A stretch of 64,000 nt of DNA from Pirellulales bacterium (GCA_020846145.1 JADLEL010000186.1:1-64000); one strand, 5' to 3'. Positions 34,648 through 42,981 are shown, counted from the stretch's first letter. Numbers and translations: made by a program. The notes: a model not told the origin generated them from the sequence alone.

Positions 34648-36171
34648 ATGACCGCGAAAAGTTCCTTCCTCCGAAAAATTTATTACATCATCGGCATCGC
34701 CGGACTGCTTTTGTGCTTGTATTTCGTCGGGCGTCCCGCGACGAAGGGCGGACTGGCCCAGCATAGCGATCCCGGCGGAATGCTTGCCAAGTTCCGCGAA
34801 GATCCCCAATATGGCCTCAGCCAAACGCAACTCGGCGAAATCGATCCCGCCGGCGAGAGCATCAAGCTCGCCACCCTCGGCCTCCGCGGCGTCGCCGCGC
34901 TCGTGCTCTGGGAAAAATCGAACGAGTATAAGATGAAGGAGGACTGGGCGAAGTACGAGGCCACCCTGAACCAAATCGCCGTCGTCCAACCGCATTTCAT
35001 TTCGGTCTGGATCCACCTCGCTTGGAATCTTTCCTATAATATCTCCGTCGAATTCGACAATTACCGCGACCGCTACCATTGGGTCATCGAAGGCATCAAG
35101 TACCTGCAAAAAGGGATCGAAAACAACAACAACGACCCCCGCCTGCTCTGGGAAACCGGCTGGACGGTCTCGCAAAAAATTGGCCGCGCCGACGAACACT
35201 TGCAATATCGGCGGCTCTTCAAGGAAGACGACGAGTTCCACGGCGCGCGGCCCAAGGCGCTCCGCGACAACTGGCTGGTGGGGAAAACCTGGTACGACAA
35301 GTGCATCGAAGAGGCCGAAAGAACCGGCAAGCGCGTCAAGGGCAAGGGACCGTTGATCTACAACTCCAGCCCCGCCATGTGCCTGATGAATTACAGCGAA
35401 GCCATCGAGGAGGAGGGCACCTTCGGCCAGGTCGCCAAACTGGCCTGGCAAAACGCCTCCAAGGCCTGGCAGGCATTCGGCCGAAAAAAAATCCCCGATC
35501 CCGACAACAACGACCTCTATCTGGCGGACCTGGAAAAGCGCGAGGAACTCGTGAAAAAATACGCCGGGGAACTCGACGACCTCGATCCCGGCTTGCGCGA
35601 AAAAATCCGCCGGAAAAAGTACGAGGCCCTCAGCCAGGAACAGAAGGACGCGTTAAAAACCGACCTCGAAAAGCGCACCGACAAGCAGCATTCCCTCGTG
35701 AGCCAGGCCGAAGCGCAAATGGAAGTTACCTATGAGGAAATCGCCAGGCAAGTTCCCCTCGATAAACGAACCAAGGCGAAAGAACTCGCCGCGGAAGCCT
35801 TGAAAAACGAGTTTATCGCCGTCGATATCCGCCGTTCCCGCGACGTCGTCAATTACGCCTATTGGAAACTTCGCGCCGAAGTCGAACAGGAAGACGACGC
35901 GGTCGCCGCCCGCAAGGCCATTTACGACGGCACCCGGCTATTCCGCCGCGAGGCCGATCTGATCGGCGCCCGCGACCTCTTCAACAAGGGCTTCCTCCTC
36001 TGGCGAAACGTGCTCGACAAACATCAAGCCCTCATCGAGGACTCGCTCACCGGCGACGACATGATGGACGTGATCAACGTCTATCGCGACCTGCTTCACA
36101 AAATGGGCGAACCTTTCCCCAAGCCTTTCATCCTCCAAGATATCGTCGATAAATACGACAAAAAAAGATAA
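34648..36171 (+). CDS. Large membrane-anchored helical protein of ABC-2 operon, unknown function
   Basis: Protein of 507 residues with one N-terminal membrane helix at about residues 8-25 and a long soluble helical part rich in Trp, Lys, Glu and Tyr. TPR-like spacing is visible around LWEKSNEYKMKEDWAKYEA and YRDRYHWVIEGIKYLQKGI. A highly charged Lys/Glu segment lies at about 285-385. Proteins of this type, once labelled iron-responsive-element-like in planctomycete genomes, follow ABC-2 permeases; I cannot give a function. ATG 34648 is chosen because CAAGGA lies a few bases upstream; an in-frame ATG at 34633 has none. It is the last gene of the operon starting at 31740. Confidence 0.72.
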   Translation: MTAKSSFLRKIYYIIGIAGLLLCLYFVGRPATKGGLAQHSDPGGMLAKFREDPQYGLSQTQLGEIDPAGESIKLATLGLRGVAALVLWEKSNEYKMKEDWAKYEATLNQIAVVQPHFISVWIHLAWNLSYNISVEFDNYRDRYHWVIEGIKYLQKGIENNNNDPRLLWETGWTVSQKIGRADEHLQYRRLFKEDDEFHGARPKALRDNWLVGKTWYDKCIEEAERTGKRVKGKGPLIYNSSPAMCLMNYSEAIEEEGTFGQVAKLAWQNASKAWQAFGRKKIPDPDNNDLYLADLEKREELVKKYAGELDDLDPGLREKIRRKKYEALSQEQKDALKTDLEKRTDKQHSLVSQAEAQMEVTYEEIARQVPLDKRTKAKELAAEALKNEFIAVDIRRSRDVVNYAYWKLRAEVEQEDDAVAARKAIYDGTRLFRREADLIGARDLFNKGFLLWRNVLDKHQALIEDSLTGDDMMDVINVYRDLLHKMGEPFPKPFILQDIVDKYDKKR

Positions 36172-36659
36172 CCTTCGCGTCGAAGCGACTGTGGGACTGT
36201 CGCCCCGGTGATTTTACGCGTTCCGATATTTCGGAAGGCAACGCAATTCTCCTGCACTCCAGCATCGCTTACTTCATCTATATCACCACCGAGACGCGGA
36301 GGGCACGGAGAATGTGATTGGGAGCGGAAAATTTAACGTTCATCGCGTTTTCGCTGTTTCGTGCTATCGCGATAACATGAGCGCGAAATGGCGAAAGAGC
36401 GAAACGGCGAAAATCGCGACTCCGACCGGAATACTGCGTTTTCACGAAAAGCGATAAAAATCCCACGATATCGACGATGCGGGAATCCTCCCGAAATCCA
36501 TCGTCTCCGTGTCTCCGTGGTTTTTTATGATGTGAGTCGCACAAGCTTAACGGCGTTGCCCAAATCTTTCCCGGTTTCCATCCGGGATCGCTCATCGCAT
36601 TTCCCATCTTCCCCATCTTCTCTTGACTTATCCGACCATAATGCCTACTCTCGGCATCT
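36172..36659. other. Long intergenic region with an ACCACGGAGACACGGAG-type inverted repeat
   Basis: No gene is visible in these 488 bp. A degenerate form of a widespread bacterial repeat, ACCACCGAGACGCGGAGG (from 36285), faces the inverted copy CTCCGTGTCTCCGTGG (36505-36520). Between them are short repeats of GCGAAA/GGCGAAA type around 36380-36420. GGGACTGTCGCCCC near 36192 may be a decayed GGGGACWG unit. Confidence 0.65.
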
Positions 36660-37946
36660 ATGAAAAATCCTAAAAGAATCCCCCTTTTTATCGTCTATCT
36701 GGCGTTTTGGCCACTTGGAGCCATTGCCGCGGAGGAGCCGCCGTTGCTCGAAAACGGCCGCCAACTGCTCCTGCTTCGCAACGGTCAAGTCCTCGAAGGC
36801 CGCGTTGCGAAACTCAAGGATCACTATCTGGTCGATCTACCGGACGGCGAAATTCGCGTTCGCACCGCCGAGGTCGCGTTCGTCTGCCGGAACCTCGAAG
36901 AAGGCTATCGGCGCAAACGGGCGGCCATCCAAACCGAAAATTGGCGCGACCGCCTCGAATTGGCCCGTTGGTGCCACAAGCATGCGATGGCCGAACATGC
37001 GGCCGCCGAACTCGCCGCGGCTGAAGTTGCGTCGCCCGGCAATCCCCTGGTCGCCGCGCTCCGGCGGCAAATGGAACCCGTCCCCGAATCGGCCGCGAAA
37101 CCGGAGAAATCCAACGCTCTCGACGACGCCGTCCCAAACGAAGAGCTCGACTGCATGGTCCGCGGCCTGCCGCCCAAGACCATGGAAGCGTTCACCCAAA
37201 CCGTGCAGCCGATGTTGATGAACAACTGCACCGCGATGGGCTGCCACGGGCCGCAATCGACCGCCAATTTCAAGCTCTTTCGCGTGTCGGCGGGCGAGGC
37301 CGCCAATCGCCGCTTGACGCAGCGGAACCTTCATGCCGTGCTGCAATACGTCAACCGCGAACATCCCGAGCAAAGCCGCCTGTTGACTTTGCCCGCCGCG
37401 CCGCACGGACCGGCGAAAAAAGCGATCTTCACCGAACGCCAGACGGGCCAATACTTCCGCTTTTCCCAGTGGGTGATGGGATTCGACACGCGCGATTTCC
37501 CCAAGTCCGCCGAACTCATGGCCGAGCAGGATTTGCCCCAAAACCCCGCGGAGGATTTGCCCGCCGACTCGCTTTCCGCACCGCGATTGCTCCCCGGCGA
37601 CGCTCGGCGGGCCAAACCGTTGATTGCCGAAAGGAAAACTCCCGCGAAGCCGAATTCCGCGGCGGATGCCGCATCGAGCGAAATCGCCCCGGCATCCTAC
37701 CAGGAACCGCCCGCCGAGTTTTTGCATTCGAGCCGCGCCCGCCCCGGCAAAGCGAGTTTCCCCCCGCAACCACAACCGCGGCTCCCGATGGAAAAAGTTA
37801 AACGCGGCGCTCCGCTTCCCCAACCGGAATCGAAAGACCCTTTCGATCCCGAAATCTTCAATCGCCGCTATCACAAGGCGGAAACACCACCAGAGAGGGG
37901 AAAACAATCAGAAGACGCAAAACAGCCCGAGAAAATCCCGGATTAA
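36660..37946 (+). CDS. Exported protein with putative c-type haem site (CX4CH)
   Basis: Protein of 428 residues: signal peptide at about 1-23 (cleavage after AIAA), an N-terminal LLLLRNGQVLEGRVAKLKDHYLVDLPDGEI-type small beta module (residues about 35-65, split in the middle), a helical stretch, and a segment NNCTAMGCHGPQS at about 188-200. Cys190, Cys195 and His196 give CX4CH, a spacing known for some multihaem cytochromes but not the standard CXXCH. The following region PEQSRLLTLPAAPHG resembles planctomycete haem domains in which a tail of this kind follows the haem site. The C-terminal third is Pro/Ala/Lys-rich and probably disordered. Monocistronic. Function as an electron carrier is inferred only. 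Confidence 0.7.
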   Translation: MKNPKRIPLFIVYLAFWPLGAIAAEEPPLLENGRQLLLLRNGQVLEGRVAKLKDHYLVDLPDGEIRVRTAEVAFVCRNLEEGYRRKRAAIQTENWRDRLELARWCHKHAMAEHAAAELAAAEVASPGNPLVAALRRQMEPVPESAAKPEKSNALDDAVPNEELDCMVRGLPPKTMEAFTQTVQPMLMNNCTAMGCHGPQSTANFKLFRVSAGEAANRRLTQRNLHAVLQYVNREHPEQSRLLTLPAAPHGPAKKAIFTERQTGQYFRFSQWVMGFDTRDFPKSAELMAEQDLPQNPAEDLPADSLSAPRLLPGDARRAKPLIAERKTPAKPNSAADAASSEIAPASYQEPPAEFLHSSRARPGKASFPPQPQPRLPMEKVKRGAPLPQPESKDPFDPEIFNRRYHKAETPPERGKQSEDAKQPEKIPD

Positions 37947-37952
37947 GCCCAA

Positions 37953-38060
37953 ATTATTCATAGAAGCGATTCGTAGAAGCGGCATCTTGCCGCTTTTGCC
38001 AAATATGCGGCAGGATGCCGCATCTACGATGAGTTTGAATATTCCCGGATTAGCCCTTGC
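37953..38060. repeat. BIME-like element with GTAG-headed hairpins, copy 2
   Basis: GTAG then AAGCGGCA-TCT-TGCCGCTT (37973-37995) faces an inverted unit ATGCGGCA-GGA-TGCCGCAT ending CTAC at 38027. The arms and the flanks TTATTCATA (left) and ATTCCCGG (right) match the copy at 29951-30045, so the repeated unit is about 100 bp and larger than the hairpins alone. The rest of the spacer up to 38261 shows no feature. Confidence 0.88.
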
Positions 38061-38261
38061 TGGGAGTTTTTCACTTGTTTTATCGTGCATTCTGAGCGCA
38101 TAATAAGGTTTCCCGCCTGAATCGTCCTCCAAACCGGCAAAAAATCCGCTTGCCCCAGTCCGTTACGGGATATCGAGGGTTTAATTGGACGGTATTTGCT
38201 CTGAAGGCGGATTTCACGCCGATTGGGCAGACATTTTCCCGCACGTTTTATTCCTCCGCCC

Positions 38262-39467
38262 ATGCCCGAATTTCAATACACTGCCCGCGATACTACCGGA
38301 AATAAAATCACCGGCACGATTGCCGCCGCGGGTCGGCGCGAGGCGGCGGCGAATTTGGTGGCCAAGGCGCTGTTCCCGGTCGATGTCCAAGAGGCGGGAA
38401 ATGTCGTCGAGACGAAAAGTATTCGCCGCGTGCCCGCACAGTTGCTCGCCGTAACCTATTCGCAATTGGCCGATCTCTTGCGCAGCGGCGTTCCCTTGCT
38501 CCGCGCGCTCGAGGTCATCCGCAAGCAGACTTCCCACAATGCCATGAATCAGGTATTGAGCGAAGTCTGTCATCAAGTCGAGGAAGGTTCGACGCTGGCC
38601 GACGCCTTCAACCGCTTTCCCCGCGTCTTTGGCGAAATGGCGGTGAACATGATCCGCGCCGGCGGCGAGGGCGGATTCCTCGAAGAAGCCCTGATCCGCG
38701 TCGCCGAATTCACCGAGGCCACGGAAGACCTGAAAAAACGCACGCTGGGCGCGGTGGCGTACCCGGCGATTTTGGCCATTTTCGGCGTAACGCTCGTGAT
38801 CGTCTTAATCGTCTTCTTCGTGCCGCAATTCGAGAATCTGTTCAGCCAACTCCGCCAGCGCAATGAACTGCCTGCGCTCACCGAAACTTTGCTCTGGCTC
38901 AGCGAAACGCTCCGCGGCCGGTACGGATTGGCGCTTTTGGCCGCGGCGATCGCCGGCGTCGGCTTCGCGCGGTACTCGCTGAACACCGAAAAGGGCCGCC
39001 TTTGGAGCGATAGGGCGAAAATGAAACTGCCCATCGTCGGGCCGATTTTTCAGAGTCTGGCCGTCGCCCGCTTCTGCCGCGTTCTGGGCACGCTTTTGAA
39101 AAACGGCGTCCCCATCCTCCGCAGCATGGATATTTCCCGCAATGCCACGGGCAACCGCGTACTGGCGATCGCCATCGGCAACGCCACCGAAAATATCTCC
39201 GCAGGCCAGTCGCTCGCCGAACCGTTGGCCGCCAGCGGACAATTCCCCCCTTCCGTCGTGGAGATGATCGCCGTGGCCGAACAAGCCAATAATTTGGAAG
39301 CCGTGCTCCTGGATACGGCCGACACGCTCGAAAAACGCACCTGGCGAAAGCTCGATCTAGCCGTTCGCCTCATTGAACCGCTTATGCTCTTGTTGATTGC
39401 CGGTCTGGTGTTGCTCATGGCCATCGCCCTGCTGCAACCCATGTTCAACATGAGCCGAACCATTTAG
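38262..39467 (+). CDS. gspF: Type II secretion / type IV pilus inner-membrane platform protein GspF/PilC
   Basis: Polytopic inner-membrane protein of 401 residues that would couple the assembly ATPase to pseudopilus growth. The family architecture is complete: N-terminal FQYTARDTTGNKITGTIAA, then two homologous GspF domains at about 65-190 and 268-390, with helices at about 165-185, 218-238 and 370-392. VTYSQLADLLRSGVPLLRALEVI and VARFCRVLGTLLKNGVPILRSM are the two repeats. The ATG at 38262 is chosen because the family begins with (M)PEFQYTA. It stands alone here; the pseudopilin genes of a matching system are at 58705-63726, 19 kb away. Confidence 0.92.
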   Translation: MPEFQYTARDTTGNKITGTIAAAGRREAAANLVAKALFPVDVQEAGNVVETKSIRRVPAQLLAVTYSQLADLLRSGVPLLRALEVIRKQTSHNAMNQVLSEVCHQVEEGSTLADAFNRFPRVFGEMAVNMIRAGGEGGFLEEALIRVAEFTEATEDLKKRTLGAVAYPAILAIFGVTLVIVLIVFFVPQFENLFSQLRQRNELPALTETLLWLSETLRGRYGLALLAAAIAGVGFARYSLNTEKGRLWSDRAKMKLPIVGPIFQSLAVARFCRVLGTLLKNGVPILRSMDISRNATGNRVLAIAIGNATENISAGQSLAEPLAASGQFPPSVVEMIAVAEQANNLEAVLLDTADTLEKRTWRKLDLAVRLIEPLMLLLIAGLVLLMAIALLQPMFNMSRTI

Positions 39468-39590
39468 AGTCATTCGGAAAGAAAATGCTAGCCGAGGGGA
39501 TAAAAAAGCGAACCGAGGGATTTATCTTCTCCGCCCGAACGGAGAGCCGTTGACGTAACTCGTTGACGACTTTCATGTTGTGCTCTCGCC

Positions 39591-39695
39591 ATGTCGTTCC
39601 TCCGGGTGGCCGTGCTTGTTTTCAGCTTGTTTGGCTTCGGAAAACTTGATCTTTTTTTGGGGATTCTCGTGCTGGTGGTGATTTTCTTTTTGTAA
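39591..39695 (+). CDS. Possible 34-residue hydrophobic peptide
   Basis: A short frame from ATG 39591 to TAA 39695 encodes a peptide that is almost entirely hydrophobic (begins MSFLRVAVLVFSLFGFGK, ends ILVLVVIFFL) and could form one or two short membrane segments. No ribosome site is evident and the composition could be chance. It lies between gspF and the left inverted repeat of the RAYT region. Confidence 0.25.
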   Translation: MSFLRVAVLVFSLFGFGKLDLFLGILVLVVIFFL

Positions 39696-39696
39696 C

Positions 39697-39796
39697 CGTT
39701 CACAGGGGACTGTCCCGATTTTCGCGGCGCAAAAGATGATGGCGCCGTAAAAGTGCTTAATCGCCGCGAAAATGGGACTGTCCCCCTCGCGCCGCG
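39697..39796 (+). repeat. REP-like palindrome, left copy beside RAYT
   Basis: GGGGACTGTCCCGATTTTCG (from 39705) faces an inverted arm whose reverse complement begins GGGGACAGTCCCATTTTCG. The arms share the CGCGGCG extension and differ at the W position after GGGGAC and at one further base. The left end reads CCGTTCACA and the right end CTCGCGCCGCG, as in the copies at 22700-22803 and 41394-41495. Confidence 0.92.
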
Positions 39797-39804
39797 TCGA
39801 GTTT

Positions 39805-39977
39805 GTATCGGTGGGAGATGCGGAGAACGCGGCGGATGCGGATACGGGCTATGGCAGGGTCGATTCGCCTACAACCTCGGCAAATACGGCGTAACGGCCG
39901 GGCAGTACAGCGAAATACTGGCTCATCCGGATAAAGCGTACCCGATGATTTGGTTTACCGGGAATTTCAAGGAATGA
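39805..39977 (+). pseudogene. Frameshifted fragment of a formylglycine-generating-enzyme-like (SUMF1) protein
   Basis: One frame (39805 on) reads VSVGDAENAADADTGYGRVD. After a one-base deletion near 39856, the next frame reads FAYNLGKYGVTAGQYSEIL. Together this is the usual start of planctomycete FGE/sulfatase-modifying-factor domain proteins (GYGxVxYxYNIGKYEVTAGQY). The fragment lacks the start, the rest of the domain and any active-site Cys, and stops at 39977. It borders the left RAYT repeat. Confidence 0.7.
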
Positions 39978-40029
39978 ATCGCAAGGAGCAATGGAATTGC
40001 GCTATCGAGCGCGGATTTCCTCGATTTCG

Positions 40030-40206
40030 GGCCGAAGGCCCAGCCGTTCGCCCAGCCCTGGGCAACGCCCAGGGGAACGAGGCCCCGCCGCGTTAATTCC
40101 AGGCCCAACTTTCCCGGCCGGTCTCCTTCGGGAAGGTGAACGATTGGCCCGTTGGGCCGACGCGAAAATGTTTTGCCGCGCCGTTTTCCCCAGGCGTTGC
40201 CTGGGG
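40030..40206. repeat. Cluster of triloop hairpins (CCCAGGGC-AAC-GCCCTGGG family)
   Basis: Hairpins with three-base loops: GGCC-GAA-GGCC (40030-40040), CCTGGGC-AAC-GCCCAGG (40057-40073), GGCCC-GTT-GGGCC (40146-40158) and CCCCAGGC-GTT-GCCTGGGG (40188-40206). The outer two large hairpins are inverted relative to each other. The same set recurs at 60668-60857 and 62069-62185. It separates the broken FGE fragment from the RAYT gene. Confidence 0.88.
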
Positions 40207-40355
40207 CTGGGCGAACTGCCGGCCCTTTGGGCCGCCGCGGCCGCGTTCCAATGGCATTAATCGGTTAGGTACGCTTTAGCCGGATGAACCGTAATTATTG
40301 AACGTCGTTAGCGTTGTTCGCCGTTCTCGGACGGCGGAAAGAAAGGAGATTTCGC

Positions 40356-41009
40356 ATGGCGCGATTGGCGCGGGTGGTGGCGGCGGGGATGCCGCATCAT
40401 ATAACGCAGCGGGGGAACCGGCGGCAGCCGACGTTTTTCCGCGACGAAGATTACGTCGAGTACCTGGAACTGATGGCCGAGTGGACGCACGAGTGCGACG
40501 TGGCGGTCTGGGCCTATTGCCTGATGCCCAATCACGTGCATCTGATCGCCGTGCCGAAGCGCGCGGACGGCTTGCGGCGCGCGATCGGCGAGGCGCATCG
40601 GCGCTATACGCGATACGTCAATTTCCGCGAGGGCTGGCGCGGGCATCTTTGGCAGGGACGGTTCGCGTCGTTCGTGATGGACGAGCCGTATCTGCTGGCC
40701 GCCGCGCGGTACATCGAACTCAATCCGGTGCGGGCGGGGCTGGCCGATTCGCCGCGCGCGTACCGCTGGAGCAGCGCCCGGGCGCATTTGCGGGGCAAGG
40801 ACGATCTCCTGGCGAAGGTCGAACCGCTCCTGGCGCTGGCCGAGAACTGGCGCCGCCTGTTGACGAGCGCGGCGAGCGAAGAGAAACTCAAGCTTTTCCG
40901 CGCGCACGAGACCACCGGCCGCGTGTTGGGCGACGGGGAATTTCAGAAGCGTTTGGAGAAGAAGCTCGGTCGTGTATTGCGGCGGCAAAAACCCGGCCCG
41001 AAAGGATAA
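40356..41009 (+). CDS. REP-associated tyrosine transposase (RAYT, Y1/IS200-like)
   Basis: Single-domain HUH nuclease of 217 residues that cuts and joins single-stranded DNA at REP-type hairpins. Seen: the N-terminal GMPHHITQRGNRRQ, typical of RAYTs, metal-binding LMPNHVHLIAV with His60 and His62, and RYIELNPVRAGL with the likely catalytic Tyr119, followed by YRWSSARAHL. The start ATG 40356 has a good AAAGGAG site. The reading frame is intact, so the protein may be active. Flanking inverted repeats of the GGGGACWG family are its probable substrates, although other hairpin families in the window could also be. Confidence 0.93.
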   Translation: MARLARVVAAGMPHHITQRGNRRQPTFFRDEDYVEYLELMAEWTHECDVAVWAYCLMPNHVHLIAVPKRADGLRRAIGEAHRRYTRYVNFREGWRGHLWQGRFASFVMDEPYLLAAARYIELNPVRAGLADSPRAYRWSSARAHLRGKDDLLAKVEPLLALAENWRRLLTSAASEEKLKLFRAHETTGRVLGDGEFQKRLEKKLGRVLRRQKPGPKG

Positions 41010-41017
41010 TTATGAAT

Positions 41018-41364
41018 AGGTATCTGGAATTGGAGTTGGCGCTAACTGGCACGTGGTCGGCTTCGTGGAGTATATCACCGGCGCGACGAAGATTACCGAC
41101 AGTTTTGCCACCGGCGGCGTAACCGGTTCGTCGGGCTGGTTCGTGGGCCAGATTTCCGGGAGCGGGGCGACGTTCGCGAACAATTACTACCTGGAGCGGT
41201 CGGGCCAGCCCAGCCCGGCGGTTTCGGGGGTGAGCAGCGCCACGCAGGCCCAGTTGAGCGACGCGAGTTTCGCGCTCCACACGGGCGGCAGTACGCCGTG
41301 GGATTTCGTCAACACCTGGACGATGGACGAGTTGCCGGAGTTGCTGATCGTGACGGGGGCGTGA
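41018..41364 (+). pseudogene. C-terminal fragment of a GLUG-motif surface protein
   Basis: Directly after the RAYT gene, a frame without start codon reads GANWHVVGFVEYITGATKI, then SFATGGVTGSSGWFVGQISG and ends WDFVNTWTMDELPELL before a stop at 41362. This is the repeat pattern and C-terminal closing of GLUG-repeat surface proteins (alternating NSFATGxVxG). It is a remnant cut at its 5' end, in the same strand as the RAYT. Together with the fragment at 39805 it shows that the region is a site of gene decay. Confidence 0.65.
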
Positions 41365-41393
41365 GAGGAATACACTTTCCTTGCTCAGGTTCG

Positions 41394-41495
41394 GCGGCGC
41401 GAGGGAGTCAGTCCCATTTTCGCGGCGATTGAGCATTTTTACGGCACCATCATCTTTTGCGCCGCGAAAATCGGGACAGTCCCCTGTGAACGGTC
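41394..41495 (-). repeat. REP-like palindrome, right inverted copy beside RAYT
   Basis: Reverse complement of the 39697-39796 repeat with few changes, running from GCGGCGCGAGGG to CCTGTGAACGG. The unit ends 7 bp from the stop codon of the sugar isomerase gene on the minus strand and may also act as its terminator. Confidence 0.9.
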
Positions 41496-41502
41496 GTGGC
41501 GA

Positions 41503-42981
41503 TCAAATAGACACCTTTTCCATGCCCATCAGGTCGGCCAATTGGCCGAGTTGGCGGCGGTACTCGCCATGCACGATGATGGCGTGGTGGGCGAAACCCG
41601 CCTGGGCGACCATCTTCACGTATTCCCGGATGGGCCGATCGATCTTGACGATGAGCGAAACATCGTGAATCGGCAGCGCGGGCAGGTCCATGATTTCGCC
41701 GCGGCAGATCAGCATCCGCCAGCCCAGGGCGTCGCGAATCCAGTGGCTCATCGTGCAGGGGCCGGGGTCGTAGGTGAATTCGTAGCTGAAACCGTTGCCT
41801 TCGAGTCCCCATTGTTCGGCGGAGGGGGTGATAATCGGCTTGGCGTCCTTGCGGCACTGCGTCGGATCGGCGAATCCGTGGCCCAAGAACATCATCGCGT
41901 TCCGCTTCACGTCGAACTCGGAGAATTCGCCGAAGAAGGGCGTCTTGCCGGAAAAGGCGCGCAGCACCTTCATCATGATGAGTCCCAGGATGTCGCCTTC
42001 GGTCACGCTCATCACTTCCCCCTTGGCATGGAGTTCGGCCATGCCGAGGAAGGAGGTGGCTTTGGTCTTGGCCTCGACGAAATGCTGGCCCAACAGCACG
42101 ATGCCGTCGAGGCGGAACCGGTCGGCCACGCGCTGGAGCGCGACGGCCACCCGGGCGGCGGCGGCGATGTCGCGATCGAGCACGCCCTTGATTTCGTATT
42201 CGGCATGAACCTTCGCGACGAGTTTGCGCACCTCGGCATCGTTTTCCGCGATCGATTCCCACAGATCCAGGAGGTGGCTGATCTGGATGTTGATCACTTC
42301 GGGCCCGAGCGTGCCCTTAACCATCGTCTTGTCGAATTCGAAGTCGAACATGCCGCGGAAGACCTGTCCGATGGAGCCGAAGGTCATGGTTTTCAGGCGT
42401 TTATGGATCGTAGCCACGTCGATGTATTCGTCGATCCGGCGGTATGCCTCGTCATCGTGGATGCTGCCCACGATGACCTCGACGTTCTCGTACTTGCCCA
42501 TTTTTTTGAAGCCGGCGATGAGCTGAATGATCGACATCATGCCGCTCTCGCGGAGCGCGTCTTCGTAATTGCACTTCAGGTCCATCGTGTCGTGCGACTG
42601 CGAAATGTAGATCAGAATCGGCACGCCGGGAATGTGCGAGAGCAATTGGTGGGTATAGTAATCGGGTACGTAGGAGCGCTCGGTGATGATAAGCAAGTCG
42701 ATTTGCTCGTCGCGGAAGACTTTTCCGGCGTGGTCGGCGGAGTCGATCGTTTCGACTAAACCGGGATAGACGATATCGTGCTTTTTCTTCAGCCGATCGA
42801 GCACGATTTGAGTGTCTCGAACGAGCTTTTCCCTCATTTCCGGGTACATCCGCCAGTATTCGAAAAAGGCGCCGGACATCAGGCCGATCTTCAGCGGCCT
42901 TTTGCTCAAAATGCGGTCGCGCGAAAGCAGATCGCCGAACACATCGCCCCGGGCGGTTTCGAAAGATTGCATTTCGGACAT
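41503..42981 (-). CDS. L-fucose/L-arabinose isomerase-fold sugar isomerase
   Basis: Cytoplasmic enzyme of 492 residues with the fucose/arabinose isomerase fold, expected to convert an aldose to a ketose with Mn2+. Seen: N-terminal KIGLMSGAFFEYWRMYP, central LIITERSYVPDYYTHQLL and PILIYISQSHDTM, a metal-ligand candidate Glu in MSVTEGDILGL, and MFLGHGFADPTQ with a His late in the chain. The ATG at 42981 has GAAAGGAA just upstream; a longer frame to 43266 is not needed. It lies 65 bp downstream of rhaT, so uptake and isomerisation are coupled. RhaT suggests L-rhamnose as substrate, but the fold fits fucose- or arabinose-type enzymes better than classic RhaA; the exact sugar is open. Confidence 0.82.
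   Translation of the reverse strand: MSEMQSFETARGDVFGDLLSRDRILSKRPLKIGLMSGAFFEYWRMYPEMREKLVRDTQIVLDRLKKKHDIVYPGLVETIDSADHAGKVFRDEQIDLLIITERSYVPDYYTHQLLSHIPGVPILIYISQSHDTMDLKCNYEDALRESGMMSIIQLIAGFKKMGKYENVEVIVGSIHDDEAYRRIDEYIDVATIHKRLKTMTFGSIGQVFRGMFDFEFDKTMVKGTLGPEVINIQISHLLDLWESIAENDAEVRKLVAKVHAEYEIKGVLDRDIAAAARVAVALQRVADRFRLDGIVLLGQHFVEAKTKATSFLGMAELHAKGEVMSVTEGDILGLIMMKVLRAFSGKTPFFGEFSEFDVKRNAMMFLGHGFADPTQCRKDAKPIITPSAEQWGLEGNGFSYEFTYDPGPCTMSHWIRDALGWRMLICRGEIMDLPALPIHDVSLIVKIDRPIREYVKMVAQAGFAHHAIIVHGEYRRQLGQLADLMGMEKVSI

Larger units (their letters stand above)
39697..41495. mobile_element. RAYT transposase region bracketed by inverted 100-bp REP-like repeats
   Basis: A REP-associated tyrosine transposase gene (40356-41009) lies between a 100-bp palindromic repeat at 39697-39796 and its inverted copy at 41394-41495. 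The same repeat is found without a transposase at 22700-22803 and partly at 1-30. RAYTs mobilise or maintain REP elements, so these repeats are probable substrates. Whether the whole 1.8 kb moves as a unit is not shown; degenerate gene fragments lie between transposase and repeats on both sides. Confidence 0.65.
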
